The notes: generated by a model not told the origin, from the letters alone. 64,000 bases of DNA from Emticicia sp040253585 (GCF_040253585.1 NZ_JBELAU010000017.1:33418-97417), one strand, 5' to 3'; counted from the stretch's first letter, positions 17,211 through 26,488 are shown. Translations and numbers: made by a program.

Positions 17211-18320
17211 ATGAAAGTTCTTTATGACCACCAATCATTTTCAGGTTCAAAATATGGCGGAGTAGCAAGATATTTCTACGACTTGATGTATAATCTAAAA
17301 TACGAACAAGGTGTTGAGGTTGATTTAGCTCTCTTATTTTCGAATAATGATTACCTAAAAAATGGTGAGATAAAGCACGTAACTCCTTTCAGTTTTTTCT
17401 TGGGTTATGCCAAAACCAATATGCTTTTTTCGCATATCAATCGACTGAATAGTGCAGTACAAATTGCTCGGCAGAATTATGATGTTTTTCATCCAACTTA
17501 TTTCAAAGATTATTTTCAAGCTTTTCTTGGAAAAAAACCTTTTGTCATCACTCATCACGATGTAATTCCTGAAAAATTCTCTACTCAATATGCAGGTTTA
17601 GATGGATTTGATATAAATCAGAAGAAAAAAATCTTAGATAAAGCCTCAAAAATCATTGCCGTTTCAGAAAATACAAAGCAGGATATTTTGGATATCTTCA
17701 GAGTTGATCCCGAAAAAGTAGAGGTAATCTATCATTCTACTCATTTTTTGACTTTTCAACCCAATCCTACTATTAAAATTTCAACCCCAAAAAGATACCT
17801 ACTATATGTTGGGAGTAGATATAATTACAAAAATTTTGATATTTATATTGAATCAATAGCCCCTATTCTGAAGAAACAAGATGATTTATATCTAATTTGT
17901 TCTGGAAATGGCAAATTTACCCAATCTGAACAAGAGTTATTTATTCGATTAAAAGTAGAAAAACAAATTCTTCACCATGAAATTGATAGTGATGATGTGC
18001 TTTATCAGTTGTATAAAAATGCAATAGCATTTGTCTATCCTTCTTTATACGAAGGCTTCGGAATTCCTATCATTGAAGCATTTGCCTGTGATTGCCCAGT
18101 TATCTTAAGCGACCGCTCTTGCTTTCCAGAAGTTGGACAGGACGCTGCTCTATATTTTAATCCTGATGACAAAGAAAATATTGCTTTTCAGATTGAGAAA
18201 GTCATTGAAAATGCTGATTTACGAACAGAATTAATACAAAAAGGCAGAAAACGTTTGCAAGATTTTTCACCAACAATTACTGCAAAAAAAACACTTGAAG
18301 TCTATAAAAGTGTGCTGTAA
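17211..18320 (+). CDS. Glycosyltransferase, GT4-like (GT-B fold)
   Basis: I start at ATG 17211 (MKVLYDHQSFSGSKYGG), giving 369 residues; the longer frame would begin inside the tRNA. The N-terminal half is the acceptor domain, with VFHPTYFKDYF and HHDVIPEKFS. The C-terminal half has the donor-binding pattern, FVYPSLYEGFGIPIIEAFAC with the E-x7-E pair, and SENTKQDILDIF before it. It probably transfers an activated sugar to a cell-surface polysaccharide or lipid-linked glycan. It lies 41 bases before a second glycosyltransferase and near a nucleotide-sugar epimerase. Confidence 0.9.
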   Translation: MKVLYDHQSFSGSKYGGVARYFYDLMYNLKYEQGVEVDLALLFSNNDYLKNGEIKHVTPFSFFLGYAKTNMLFSHINRLNSAVQIARQNYDVFHPTYFKDYFQAFLGKKPFVITHHDVIPEKFSTQYAGLDGFDINQKKKILDKASKIIAVSENTKQDILDIFRVDPEKVEVIYHSTHFLTFQPNPTIKISTPKRYLLYVGSRYNYKNFDIYIESIAPILKKQDDLYLICSGNGKFTQSEQELFIRLKVEKQILHHEIDSDDVLYQLYKNAIAFVYPSLYEGFGIPIIEAFACDCPVILSDRSCFPEVGQDAALYFNPDDKENIAFQIEKVIENADLRTELIQKGRKRLQDFSPTITAKKTLEVYKSVL

Positions 18321-18361
18321 AACTTCAAATAACTTAAACAAAAGCCTAAAAAACTTAAAAT

Positions 18362-19546
18362 ATGCGAATTATTATTTGTGATATATATGTCAGATTAGTT
18401 GGTCATAATTTAGGTCATATACAGAATATCCTCCGATTTTTAGAAAATCATCCATCAAACGATGAATATATATTTCTACTCAATCCCGATGCACAAAACA
18501 TTCCCTCAGTAAAAACAACTGCCAAGAATGTGAAAATAACTTTCTTTACTGAAGAAGAATTTGCACCATTTAATTCAGGCTTGACGATTATCAAGTCTAC
18601 CCAAATAATTTGGAAACACATTACTCGCTATGCAACTGATTATCAAGCAAATAGAGTAATTATGATGATGCTTGATATGTTTCAGCATACGATTGGAAGT
18701 AGTCGTTTTCCGTGCCAACTCAGTGGAATAATGTTCAATCCATACCCACGTGTAATTCCACAAGATTCGACTTTAAGAGCCAAACAAAAATCGACTATTA
18801 CGAAGGCAAGAAAACTTTTTACTACTTGGTGGATGTGCCGCAATGCTCAGCTAAAAAAGGTTTTTATATTCAATGATAGAGAAACTATCAAAAATATGAA
18901 TGAGACATTGGGAACGAAAATTTTCACCTATCTTCCAGACCCAGTATATGATTATCCAACTCGTGAAGGCTTAGTTATCAGAGAAAAATACAAGATTGCT
19001 GCTCATAAAAAGATTTTTTTGGCCTTTGGATTTATTGATGAGAAAAAAAATGTAGTGAATTTACTAAAAGCAATGCAACAACTCACAGCCGGTGATGCAG
19101 AAAATACTTGCCTTTTGGTAGTAGGAAAAATCCATGAAGCAAATCGAGCTGCATTAATGCAAGCGTTAGATACTGCAAAAACTATAAGACCAGAACTACA
19201 AGTTGAGTTTGAAAGTAGATTTGTCGATGATGATGAAATGGAAGCGTACGTTGGGCAAAGTGATGTTGTATCGGTAGCATATATCAATTTCTTTTCTTCA
19301 AGCGGTGTAATTGGCTTAGCAGCAAGACATAATAAACCAGTTTTGGCAACAAAATTTGGAGTTGTGGGAGACCTTACTCGTGAATACAATTTAGGCATAA
19401 CTGTTGATGGATTCAATCCAGAAGAAATAAAACAGGCGATTATAAGCTTCCAAAACACAAAAAACACTTACCCCGAAAGAGCAAGTGTTTTTGTAAAAAA
19501 TCACAGTAGTGAAAATTTTATTAAATCTTTACTTGAAATTAATTAA
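18362..19546 (+). CDS. Glycosyltransferase-like protein, GT-B fold
   Basis: The 394-residue cytoplasmic protein has an N-terminal half without a clear family hallmark. Its C-terminal half looks like GT4: KKIFLAFGFIDEKKNVVNLL, CLLVVGKI, then SSSGVIGLAARHNKPVLAT in place of the usual E-x7-E donor motif. The acidic catalytic pair is therefore not obvious. It follows the GT4 gene with 41 bases between, probably in one transcript. Its stop codon interlocks with that of the convergent epimerase gene in a shared TTAA at 19543-19546. Confidence 0.75.
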   Translation: MRIIICDIYVRLVGHNLGHIQNILRFLENHPSNDEYIFLLNPDAQNIPSVKTTAKNVKITFFTEEEFAPFNSGLTIIKSTQIIWKHITRYATDYQANRVIMMMLDMFQHTIGSSRFPCQLSGIMFNPYPRVIPQDSTLRAKQKSTITKARKLFTTWWMCRNAQLKKVFIFNDRETIKNMNETLGTKIFTYLPDPVYDYPTREGLVIREKYKIAAHKKIFLAFGFIDEKKNVVNLLKAMQQLTAGDAENTCLLVVGKIHEANRAALMQALDTAKTIRPELQVEFESRFVDDDEMEAYVGQSDVVSVAYINFFSSSGVIGLAARHNKPVLATKFGVVGDLTREYNLGITVDGFNPEEIKQAIISFQNTKNTYPERASVFVKNHSSENFIKSLLEIN

Positions 19547-20517
19547 GCCATTTCAACTTCTTTAATTGCTTGTTCAGCAATCCAATGATATGTTTTGGTG
19601 ATTCCATCTCTCAGTGAGTTAGATGGTGCCCAACCCAATTTTTCTTGAATCAAAGCATTATCTGAATTTCTTCCACGAACGCCCTCCGGGCCTGTGATAT
19701 TCTTGATGGTTATGTTTTTACCAGAAATTTCAGCAATTAATTTAGCAAAATCATTGATTGAAATCATTTCTTCAGAACCAATATTTACAGGGCCAGAGAA
19801 ATCAGACTCCATCAAACGGCGGATTCCTTCAACACATTCGTCAACATACAAAAACGAACGAGTTTGTTTTCCATCACCCCAAATTTCGATAGTTCCGCCA
19901 TCAACTGCCTCTATTACCTTACGGCAAATTGCGGCTGGAGCTTTCTCTTTACCTCCTCTCCAAGTACCTTGTGGTCCAAAAATATTATGGAAACGAGCTA
20001 TTTTGACATTGATACCTAAATTACGTTGATAAGTCAGATACAAACGTTCACTGAAAAGTTTTTCCCAACCATATTCGCTATCAGGAGCAGCAGGATATGC
20101 TGATTCTTCTGAACATTTTGGGTTTTCTGGATCAAGTTGGTTATATTCAGGATACATACAAGCCGATGAAGAATAAAAGATTTTTTTTACTCCACCTTGT
20201 TGTGCTGCATGCAACATATTTAGATTACAAAGTGCCGAATTATGCATTACGGCTGCATCATTTTCGCCAGTAAAAATATATCCTGCACCACCCATATCAG
20301 CAGCCAATTGATATACCTCATCAAAACCACCTTCAACTACTTGATGACAAATAACGGGGTCTGTCAAATCTCCAATTACAAATTCGTCTGCATTTCCGTT
20401 ACCGTACTCATTATATTTTAAGTCTACACCTCTTACCCAATAACCTTCACTTTTCAAGCGATTAACCAAATGGCCGCCAATAAAACCACCTGCTCCACAA
20501 ACTAATGCTCTTTTCAT
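19543..20517 (-). CDS. NAD-dependent epimerase, GDP-mannose 3,5-epimerase-like
   Basis: The 324-residue extended short-chain dehydrogenase has the Rossmann motif GAGGFIG at residues 8-14. Its motifs resemble those of GDP-mannose 3,5-epimerase: AADMGGAGYIFTGENDAA, SSSACMYPEYNQ, SEYGWEKLFSERL (the Y-x3-K pair) and FGPQGTWRGGKEKAPAA. In plants this enzyme makes GDP-L-galactose; in bacteria homologues supply sugars for surface polysaccharides. With the two glycosyltransferases opposite, it suggests a small glycan-assembly island. UDP- or GDP-sugar specificity cannot be fixed without structure-guided comparison. Confidence 0.85.
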   Translation of the reverse strand: MKRALVCGAGGFIGGHLVNRLKSEGYWVRGVDLKYNEYGNGNADEFVIGDLTDPVICHQVVEGGFDEVYQLAADMGGAGYIFTGENDAAVMHNSALCNLNMLHAAQQGGVKKIFYSSSACMYPEYNQLDPENPKCSEESAYPAAPDSEYGWEKLFSERLYLTYQRNLGINVKIARFHNIFGPQGTWRGGKEKAPAAICRKVIEAVDGGTIEIWGDGKQTRSFLYVDECVEGIRRLMESDFSGPVNIGSEEMISINDFAKLIAEISGKNITIKNITGPEGVRGRNSDNALIQEKLGWAPSNSLRDGITKTYHWIAEQAIKEVEMA

Positions 20518-20562
20518 GTAATTTAATTATCGAAATGAATATTTTAAATTCTAAATAAAGTA

Positions 20563-20570
20563 CAAATTTA
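20563..20570 (-). promoter_or_regulatory. Probable -7 element for the epimerase gene
   Basis: Read on the minus strand this is TAAATTTG, matching the Bacteroidota -7 consensus TAnnTTTG, 46 bases before the epimerase start. I do not find a good TTTG -33 element at the right spacing. Confidence 0.4.
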
Positions 20571-20747
20571 ATAAATGAAACCTAAAAATTATATAAAAGA
20601 CACAAAGATTTATTAAAATGATTACTATTTAGATAAATCATACCACTTAATATATATTTTTTGCACTAAATATGTAATTTATCTACAACTTTTAACATCA
20701 AAGTATTCTTGTTGCTTGGGGTTTTATATTTTAAAATCTAAAAATTA

Positions 20748-21467
20748 TTATATCAAGTCAAAGAGGGTTTTAATGCCGATTATCTTTGTTTTAGTATATC
20801 CTTCACCAAATTTTGCACCAATCATGTGCCCCATTTCCTGTGAACGAGCTTTTAAGAATTCTAAGAATTCAGGACTTGTTAGATACGATTCAGGTTCTGT
20901 GCTATTCGGGTCATGAAACTGGCTTTTATAAGCTCTGATAGATGCTTCTTTCACCTCCCAATAATCTGAAATATCAACAACCAAGTCTGGTTTGATAAAT
21001 CTATCTTGAATGTAGTGATACAATGCTTTGGGTCGCCATTCTTTTTGAGGGGTTCCATCAGTCTCGAATGTATGAATCATTCTTAAACCCGAATAAAAAC
21101 AAGCATCTACTGCCAAAGCGGCACCTTTTCCGTGGTCTGGGTGGCGATCTTCGATAGCATTTGCCAAAACTATATCTGGTTGATAACGGCGGATAGCAGC
21201 TATTAATTTTAGTTGATGCTCTTCATCGTTTTTGAAGAAACCATCTCTAAAACCAAGGTTTTCTCTGGCTGATATATTCAGGATTTTTGATGCTGCTGCT
21301 GCTTCAGATGCTCTGATTTCAGGAGTGCCACGGGTGCCGAGTTCGCCTTTGGTAAAATCGATGATGCCTACTTTTTTTCCTTGTGCTATGGCTGAGGCAA
21401 TTGTTCCTCCGCACGACATTTCTGCATCATCGGGATGAGCGGCCAACACAACTAAATCTAATTTCAT
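20748..21467 (-). CDS. bshB1: Bacillithiol biosynthesis deacetylase BshB1 (PIG-L family)
   Basis: The 239-residue protein carries the zinc motif AHPDDAEMSCGG at residues 10-21. The family's GELGTRGTPEIRASEA and NLGFRDGFF segments follow, then EDRHPDHGKGA with another metal-binding histidine. BshB1 deacetylates GlcNAc-malate to GlcN-malate in the synthesis of bacillithiol, the low-molecular-weight thiol used by many Bacteroidota. The partner genes bshA and bshC are not in this window. Length and motifs match the family fully. Confidence 0.93.
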   Translation of the reverse strand: MKLDLVVLAAHPDDAEMSCGGTIASAIAQGKKVGIIDFTKGELGTRGTPEIRASEAAAASKILNISARENLGFRDGFFKNDEEHQLKLIAAIRRYQPDIVLANAIEDRHPDHGKGAALAVDACFYSGLRMIHTFETDGTPQKEWRPKALYHYIQDRFIKPDLVVDISDYWEVKEASIRAYKSQFHDPNSTEPESYLTSPEFLEFLKARSQEMGHMIGAKFGEGYTKTKIIGIKTLFDLI

Positions 21468-21501
21468 TTGTTACTTGATATTGTTGAACTGTATTATGAT
21501 A

Positions 21502-21536
21502 TAAAAAAAAAGCGACGTAAAAAGTTTCACGTCGCT
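21502..21536 (-). terminator. Intrinsic terminator of the M23/LysM gene
   Basis: A perfect 8-base-pair stem (AGCGACGT 21511-21518 with ACGTCGCT 21529-21536) and 10-base loop is followed on the minus strand by eight or more U residues. It starts 28 bases after the stop of the upstream gene on that strand. Confidence 0.88.
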
Positions 21537-21563
21537 GATTTTCATTGTATTTTCTTTTAATTC

Positions 21564-22688
21564 TTACTTTACACGTAGCCGATAGCCAACACGTAAGCGA
21601 GAAGAAGAGCGTATTTTATTTAGTTTGCAAATTTCAGCAACCGATGTATTGAATTTGTTTGCAATTTCACTAAGATTTTCACCTGAACGCACTCTGTACC
21701 ACATTTTTCTATTAATTGCAACTGGTTCATCGTACTCGAAATCACCTTTACTTGCACCACCTCTCAGATAATCATACACACGAGATGTCATTAAGAAATC
21801 TTGCGAAACTATATTGATTTGACTCGGACTAAAGTTGAAAATATTTCTTGGGTCAAATGGATTTCCTTCGTAACGGGTCTCAAAATGAAGGTGAGGCCCC
21901 GAGCTACGTCCAGTACTTCCACCTTTACCGATTTCATCACCTGCTTTTACGATTGTGTTTGGCTCAAAATTGATTTTTGATAGGTGTCCATAAAGTGTTT
22001 CGAGTCCATTATAATGACGAATTACGACACATCTTCCATAAGCTCCACGGGTACTTGCAACCCTAATGATTCCATCAAATGCAGCATAAACTGGTTCTCC
22101 AGTTTCTAAATCAAGGTCTTGACCAGTATGCCAACGTTTCCATCTCCATCCAAATGGCGAGTTGGTTACACCTTTACTTAATGGCCCAGCCCAGTATCTT
22201 CCTTGTGAAATATCATATAATTGAATCGGAACGACATCATCAAACTCTTTGGCATCAATACCATAAGGATCAACAGAGTCAGTATCCCAAACTGAGAAAT
22301 AACTGGCAATTTTTACCATTTCGTCACTTCCTACGAATTGAGCCTCATCTTCGATTTCAACAATTTGCACTTCACCTTCATCAATACTTGAAGTATCTTC
22401 ATGGACCGCAGTATTGAGTTCTTTGATAGGTTCGATTTTGACTGCAGGTGCAGATTCAACCACTTTGGGTGTTTCAAATTCGTTGACAAATCGAAGTTTT
22501 GGTTCTTCCTCAAAACTAAATTCATCATCTTCTTTTTTGTCCTTATTGAAGTTTTTGTCTTTAGAATTTGATTCTTTCTGTTTAGAAGGAATATTTGGTT
22601 TATTCAATTTTAACCCTCGCTCACGTTGGGCAAAAGTTGCACTTGAAAAAGCCAATGCAATGATAATTGGTAATATAGCCTTTTTCAT
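21564..22688 (-). CDS. Secreted M23 peptidoglycan endopeptidase with C-terminal LysM
   Basis: The 374-residue product has a signal peptide (about 1-20, TFAQ). A highly charged low-complexity linker (about 25-125) follows, then an M23 domain and a LysM domain in the last 45 residues (WYRVRSGENLSEIANKFN). Zinc ligands are visible in WHTGQDLDLE (H-x4-D) and GPHLHFETR. It would cut peptide cross-links in peptidoglycan, and LysM anchors it to the wall. The order linker-M23-LysM is common in Bacteroidota. It is a single-gene transcript with its own terminator downstream. Confidence 0.92.
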   Translation of the reverse strand: MKKAILPIIIALAFSSATFAQRERGLKLNKPNIPSKQKESNSKDKNFNKDKKEDDEFSFEEEPKLRFVNEFETPKVVESAPAVKIEPIKELNTAVHEDTSSIDEGEVQIVEIEDEAQFVGSDEMVKIASYFSVWDTDSVDPYGIDAKEFDDVVPIQLYDISQGRYWAGPLSKGVTNSPFGWRWKRWHTGQDLDLETGEPVYAAFDGIIRVASTRGAYGRCVVIRHYNGLETLYGHLSKINFEPNTIVKAGDEIGKGGSTGRSSGPHLHFETRYEGNPFDPRNIFNFSPSQINIVSQDFLMTSRVYDYLRGGASKGDFEYDEPVAINRKMWYRVRSGENLSEIANKFNTSVAEICKLNKIRSSSRLRVGYRLRVK

Positions 22689-22792
22689 ATTTTTTTGTTT
22701 TGGTTATAAGGCAGCACCAAACTTGTTACTAAAAGTATGCCAAAAATTACTGAATGGACACATTTAATAACAAGTTTAAGTAATAAATCTGA

Positions 22793-23734
22793 TTAATGCA
22801 AGCCTTGAGAGGCTAAATATCGCTCAGCGTCGAGGGCTGCCATACAGCCGCTTCCTGCTGCTGTAACCGCCTGACGATAGATTTTATCTTGAGCATCACC
22901 ACAAGCAAATACCCCTTCAATATTAGTTCGAGTACTTCCTTTTTCGGTTTCAATGTAGCCTGCTTCATCAAGTGTGATATAATCTGCGAAAATTTGTGTA
23001 TTGGGTTGGTGGCCAATCGCAACGAAGAAACCAGTTACATCAATTGTACTTTCTTCGTTGGTTTTTGTATTTTTCAATCTTGCCCCTGTTACTCCATCTT
23101 CTCCCAATACTTCGAGCGTTTCAGTATTGAATAATATTTCAATATTTGGTGTGTTTTTTACACGGTTTTGCATGATTTGCGATGCACGGAATTCATCACG
23201 ACGCACCAACATATATACTTTATTGCAAAGTTTCGATAAGTAGTGAGCTTCTTCGCAAGCAGTATCGCCCGCACCTACAATTGCTACATCTTGTTTGCGG
23301 AAAAAGAATCCATCACACACTGCACATGCCGAAACACCGTAGCCGTTGAGACGTTGCTCTGATTCTAAACCAAGCCATTTTGCCGAAGCTCCTGTGGCAA
23401 TAATGACAGTTTTCGCTGTAATCTCGATAGTATCATCAATTATTACTTTATGGGCATTTGGTGTTGAAAAATCAACTTTTGTTGCCATTCCGTAACGATT
23501 ATCAAGTCCGAAACGCTCAGCTTGTTTTCTAAAATCTTCCATCATTTCAGGACCTTGAATTCCTTCTGGATAGCCTGGAAAGTTTTCAACATCGGTTGTG
23601 ATTGTCAACTGCCCACCAGGTTGTCCACCTTGATACATCATTGGTTTTAGTCCTGCACGTGCTGCATAAATTGCTGCTGTATAACCCGCTGGGCCTGAAC
23701 CCAAAATTAAAACATCTACTTGTTCTTGTGTCAT
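22793..23734 (-). CDS. trxB: Thioredoxin-disulfide reductase
   Basis: The 313-residue flavoprotein has an N-terminal FAD motif (GSGPAGYTAA from residue 12), the redox-active C137-A-V-C140 and an NADPH motif GAGDTACEEA. The C-terminal FAD-binding ACGDAQD is also present. It reduces thioredoxin with NADPH in the cytoplasm. Length is normal for the low-molecular-weight type. A GC-rich CCCCTTTAGGGG element sits immediately before the start codon (23737-23761), as it also does before pyrE. Confidence 0.97.
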   Translation of the reverse strand: MTQEQVDVLILGSGPAGYTAAIYAARAGLKPMMYQGGQPGGQLTITTDVENFPGYPEGIQGPEMMEDFRKQAERFGLDNRYGMATKVDFSTPNAHKVIIDDTIEITAKTVIIATGASAKWLGLESEQRLNGYGVSACAVCDGFFFRKQDVAIVGAGDTACEEAHYLSKLCNKVYMLVRRDEFRASQIMQNRVKNTPNIEILFNTETLEVLGEDGVTGARLKNTKTNEESTIDVTGFFVAIGHQPNTQIFADYITLDEAGYIETEKGSTRTNIEGVFACGDAQDKIYRQAVTAAGSGCMAALDAERYLASQGLH

Positions 23735-23736
23735 AT

Positions 23737-23761
23737 AACCCCTCCGCCCCTAAAGGGGGAC
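23737..23761 (-). repeat. GC-rich palindromic repeat, copy 1, in the trxB leader
   Basis: On the minus strand the sequence is CCCCCTTTAGGGG followed by CGGAGGGGTT, ending 2 bases before the trxB ATG. The same element precedes pyrE (34435-34461), and a related copy follows the CNNM gene (34332-34357). It can form a hairpin and is rich in G-runs. It stands out against the AT-rich surroundings. Confidence 0.8.
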
Positions 23762-23873
23762 TTGTTTAATTGAATGATGAAAATTTCTGTTGAAAGAAAA
23801 ATTCCTAAATTATTTATTGTCTAACAAATTAATTATATCGCAAAGTTCGGCAAAAAAGACCTAAACGCCAACT

Positions 23874-25754
23874 TTACAAAATACTCATTTCGATTCGTCG
23901 GTTGATTTGACGGTTTTCTTCGGAAGTATTCGGGACGATGGGCTTTGTTTTCCCGTAGCCTTTAACCTTAATATTTTGTATGTTTATACCTTTTTTTACA
24001 AGGTAATCAGCTACAGACAAGGCTCTTTTCTCTGAAAGTAGCTGATTTTCAGTATCTTTTCCTACATCATCGGTATGTCCCGAAATCTCTACCTGCAAAG
24101 ACGGGTTTTGTGTTAATAATAGTTGCAGTTTATCAAGTTCGGTAAATGACTCGGGGCGTAGTTCAGCTTTTCCAGAATCGAAAAAGATATTATTCAATAC
24201 CGTTTTTACGTCTTTTTTGATTGGGTCGAGCAAAATATCAATTATTTTTCCATCGGCTTCATTTTTTTCTGAAAAATTAAAAGTTAAGCTTTTGAAAAAA
24301 TAATCTTTTTTATTGATGAAAAGTCCATACTGACTACCATTGGGCAAAACTGCTGTATATTGCCCCGTCACGACATCAGAATTTGTTTTTTCTACAACTT
24401 TATTAGTTTTTAAATCAATTAATTCTATTTCGGCCGAAAGATTTTGTTTGGTAGTCGCATCTTGCACGATACCTTTTACGAAACTGGCTCTTTTGAATTT
24501 ATCAGAAAGTTTTTTCGGAATATCAAACTGAAAGAGTTTTATATCGGGTTTTACATCGGAAGAATAATAACCCTTTGTCCCATCGGCCGAAATAAATAAA
24601 GCCACTTGATCTTCGTGAGTATTAATTGGAAAACCCAAATTTTCGGGTTTAGAATATATTCCAATTTTTGATTCGGTCATGAATAAATCTAATCCGCCCA
24701 TGCCCAAATGTCCATCCGATGCGAAAAATAAAGTGTGTCCATTGGCGTGAACAAAAGGTGAAATTTCATCACTTGCTGTATTAATAACATCACCGAGATT
24801 TATGGCTTTTGTCCAAGTATTATTTTCTTTTAATTCACTTACCCACAAATCTTTACGCCCATATCCTCCTTGTCGGTCAGAGGAAAAATACAAGATTCGA
24901 CCATCGTTAGATAAGCTTGGCTGTGCTTCCCAAAATGGACTATTAACACTACTTCCTAAATTTTCGGGCGTGGTCCACTCTTCGCCTACTTTCTTTGAAA
25001 TGTACAAATCGCAACTTCCCAGACTATTTTTGCCATCGCAGCTCGTAAAAACCAAAGTTCGTCCATCAGCCGAGATGCTACAAGTGCCTTCGTTGGCGGT
25101 TGTATTGATTTTATCAGATATATTTTTGGGAGCAGACCAGTTTCCGTTAATCAGTTGTGAAACATATAAATTTTCATCTCCATCGTCGGAGCGAGCCGTG
25201 AAAATGATCGTTTCGTTATCGGCAGTCAGTACGGGAAAATATTGTTTATTTTTAAAATTTATGGTTGCTCCCATTTCGGCGGCTTTGAATGTCATAGCAG
25301 TGCTTTTGGCTTCTTCACCGAACTTACATTGCTCCAATTGGCGAGTAAGCTGTTTCATAACTGGACTGCTTTGCGGTACATTTTTAACCGAAAAACTCAA
25401 ATATTCTTTGGCTTTTGCATATTCACCTGCTTTTATGAGTCTTGTGCCAATATAGGTGTAGCCTTGTGTAAGAAGTGGGTCGTTCGGGCGTAATTCGATG
25501 GCTTTTTTGTAAAATTTGATAGCATTTTCTTGATTTCGAGCTGCTTCGTTGATTTGACCAAGTTTGAAATATGGGTCAGCGAAAGTAGAATCTTTGTCGA
25601 TGGCTTTTTGTAGATTTTCAATCGCTTCAACTGATTTTCTTTCGGCTATATTCTTTAGGGCTTTTTCGTAAAACTCTTTGGCTTTTGGATTAGGGCTTTG
25701 AGCAAAGGTATTGATGGATAGAAATAGAAGCAGTATTGTAAAATGTTTTATCAT
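23874..25754 (-). CDS. TPR / PD40 propeller / OmpA-domain protein, PorE-like
   Basis: The 626-residue product has a signal peptide (FAQ at about 19) and TPR repeats (about 22-130). A PD40 beta-propeller with repeated ISADGRTLVFTS, LSNDGRILYFSSD and HANGHTLFFASD blades follows (about 155-405). Then come a carboxypeptidase-regulatory-like sandwich (about 420-490) and an OmpA peptidoglycan-binding domain (about 515-626, HTDDVG and RALSVADYL). This domain order is that of PorE of the type IX secretion system, though Bacteroidota also carry paralogues with this layout. PorE is a lipoprotein, but here I see no lipobox cysteine. It links the outer membrane to peptidoglycan. Confidence 0.82.
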   Translation of the reverse strand: MIKHFTILLLFLSINTFAQSPNPKAKEFYEKALKNIAERKSVEAIENLQKAIDKDSTFADPYFKLGQINEAARNQENAIKFYKKAIELRPNDPLLTQGYTYIGTRLIKAGEYAKAKEYLSFSVKNVPQSSPVMKQLTRQLEQCKFGEEAKSTAMTFKAAEMGATINFKNKQYFPVLTADNETIIFTARSDDGDENLYVSQLINGNWSAPKNISDKINTTANEGTCSISADGRTLVFTSCDGKNSLGSCDLYISKKVGEEWTTPENLGSSVNSPFWEAQPSLSNDGRILYFSSDRQGGYGRKDLWVSELKENNTWTKAINLGDVINTASDEISPFVHANGHTLFFASDGHLGMGGLDLFMTESKIGIYSKPENLGFPINTHEDQVALFISADGTKGYYSSDVKPDIKLFQFDIPKKLSDKFKRASFVKGIVQDATTKQNLSAEIELIDLKTNKVVEKTNSDVVTGQYTAVLPNGSQYGLFINKKDYFFKSLTFNFSEKNEADGKIIDILLDPIKKDVKTVLNNIFFDSGKAELRPESFTELDKLQLLLTQNPSLQVEISGHTDDVGKDTENQLLSEKRALSVADYLVKKGINIQNIKVKGYGKTKPIVPNTSEENRQINRRIEMSIL

Positions 25755-25804
25755 AAATTTTGTTGTAGATATTTATTTTAAAACGTTCGAGAGCTTTTCA
25801 TTGT

Positions 25805-25812
25805 TATCTTTG
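25805..25812 (+). promoter_or_regulatory. Probable -7 element of hemJ
   Basis: TATCTTTG matches TAnnTTTG and lies 86 bases before the hemJ start codon. The -33 region is weak. Confidence 0.45.
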
Positions 25813-25898
25813 CAATCAATTAATTGAAAGTTTCTGTATATAAATTTTCGTTGAAGAAACATTCATAATTCTTAATTCTACATTCTCAATTATAAAAA

Positions 25899-26432
25899 AT
25901 GCTTCATTTATATCTAAAATCGCTTCATATTATCGGGTTTGTATCTTGGTTTGCAGGCTTGTTTTATTTGGTCAGAATGTTTGTGTATCATGCCGAAGCT
26001 GCCGATAAACCAGAGGCATTGCGAGAAGATTGGAAAAAACAATATACAGCTATGCAGTGGCGAGTGTATAAAATTATCTGTAACCCTGCCATGATGATTA
26101 CATGGACTTGCGGAATTTTGATGCTGGTCAATACACCTGCATTTTTGGAACAAGGGTGGTTACAAACAAAATTAGTTTTGTTAGTGCTTTTGACGGGCTA
26201 TCACATTTACTGTAAAGGAATTATAAAAAAACAAGAAGCCGATAGAAGCACTTATACTTCATTTCAATTTAGATTGTTGAATGAGCTTCCTACCTTGTTT
26301 TTGGTCGCAATTGTGCTTTTAGCAGTTGTGAAAGATTTACTAAACTTCGTTTATTTGTTTTTGGGAGTTTTAGCTTTTGGTTTTACTTTATTTTTTGCGG
26401 CGAGAGCTTATAAAAAGTTTAGAGAAAAGTAG
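25899..26432 (+). CDS. hemJ: Protoporphyrinogen oxidase HemJ (CopD-like membrane protein)
   Basis: The 177-residue product has four hydrophobic helices. It begins LKSLHIIGFVSWFAGLFYLV, with the conserved heme-ligand-type His10, and continues RMFVYHAEA, MQWRVYKIICNPAM and WLQTKLVLLV. The later RLLNELPTLFLVAIVLLAV is diagnostic of the HemJ family (formerly UPF0093). HemJ oxidises protoporphyrinogen IX to protoporphyrin IX in heme synthesis in the inner membrane. It is a single gene facing the M28 peptidase gene, with hairpins between. Confidence 0.9.
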   Translation: MLHLYLKSLHIIGFVSWFAGLFYLVRMFVYHAEAADKPEALREDWKKQYTAMQWRVYKIICNPAMMITWTCGILMLVNTPAFLEQGWLQTKLVLLVLLTGYHIYCKGIIKKQEADRSTYTSFQFRLLNELPTLFLVAIVLLAVVKDLLNFVYLFLGVLAFGFTLFFAARAYKKFREK

Positions 26433-26454
26433 GACATTATAAAATCCTACTTTT
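26425..26454. terminator. Terminator of hemJ
   Basis: A 10-base-pair stem (AAAAGTAGGA with TCCTACTTTT) and 10-base loop overlaps the hemJ stop codon. The U-run on the plus strand is part of the stem, as in bidirectional terminators. Confidence 0.7.
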
Positions 26455-26469
26455 CCTTATTCTACGCTT

Positions 26470-26488
26470 GACAAGTTGGAAACTTGTC
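26470..26488. terminator. Second hairpin between hemJ and the M28 gene
   Basis: GACAAGTT-GGA-AACTTGTC is a perfect 8-base-pair stem with a 3-base loop, ending exactly at the base before the M28 peptidase stop. No U-run follows. It may assist termination or be a dispersed palindromic repeat. Confidence 0.5.

Noticed and set aside
19003..19467. 154-codon minus-strand frame within the second glycosyltransferase gene
   Set aside because: It lies fully inside a well-supported gene on the other strand, with Ser/Ala-rich content typical of shadow frames.
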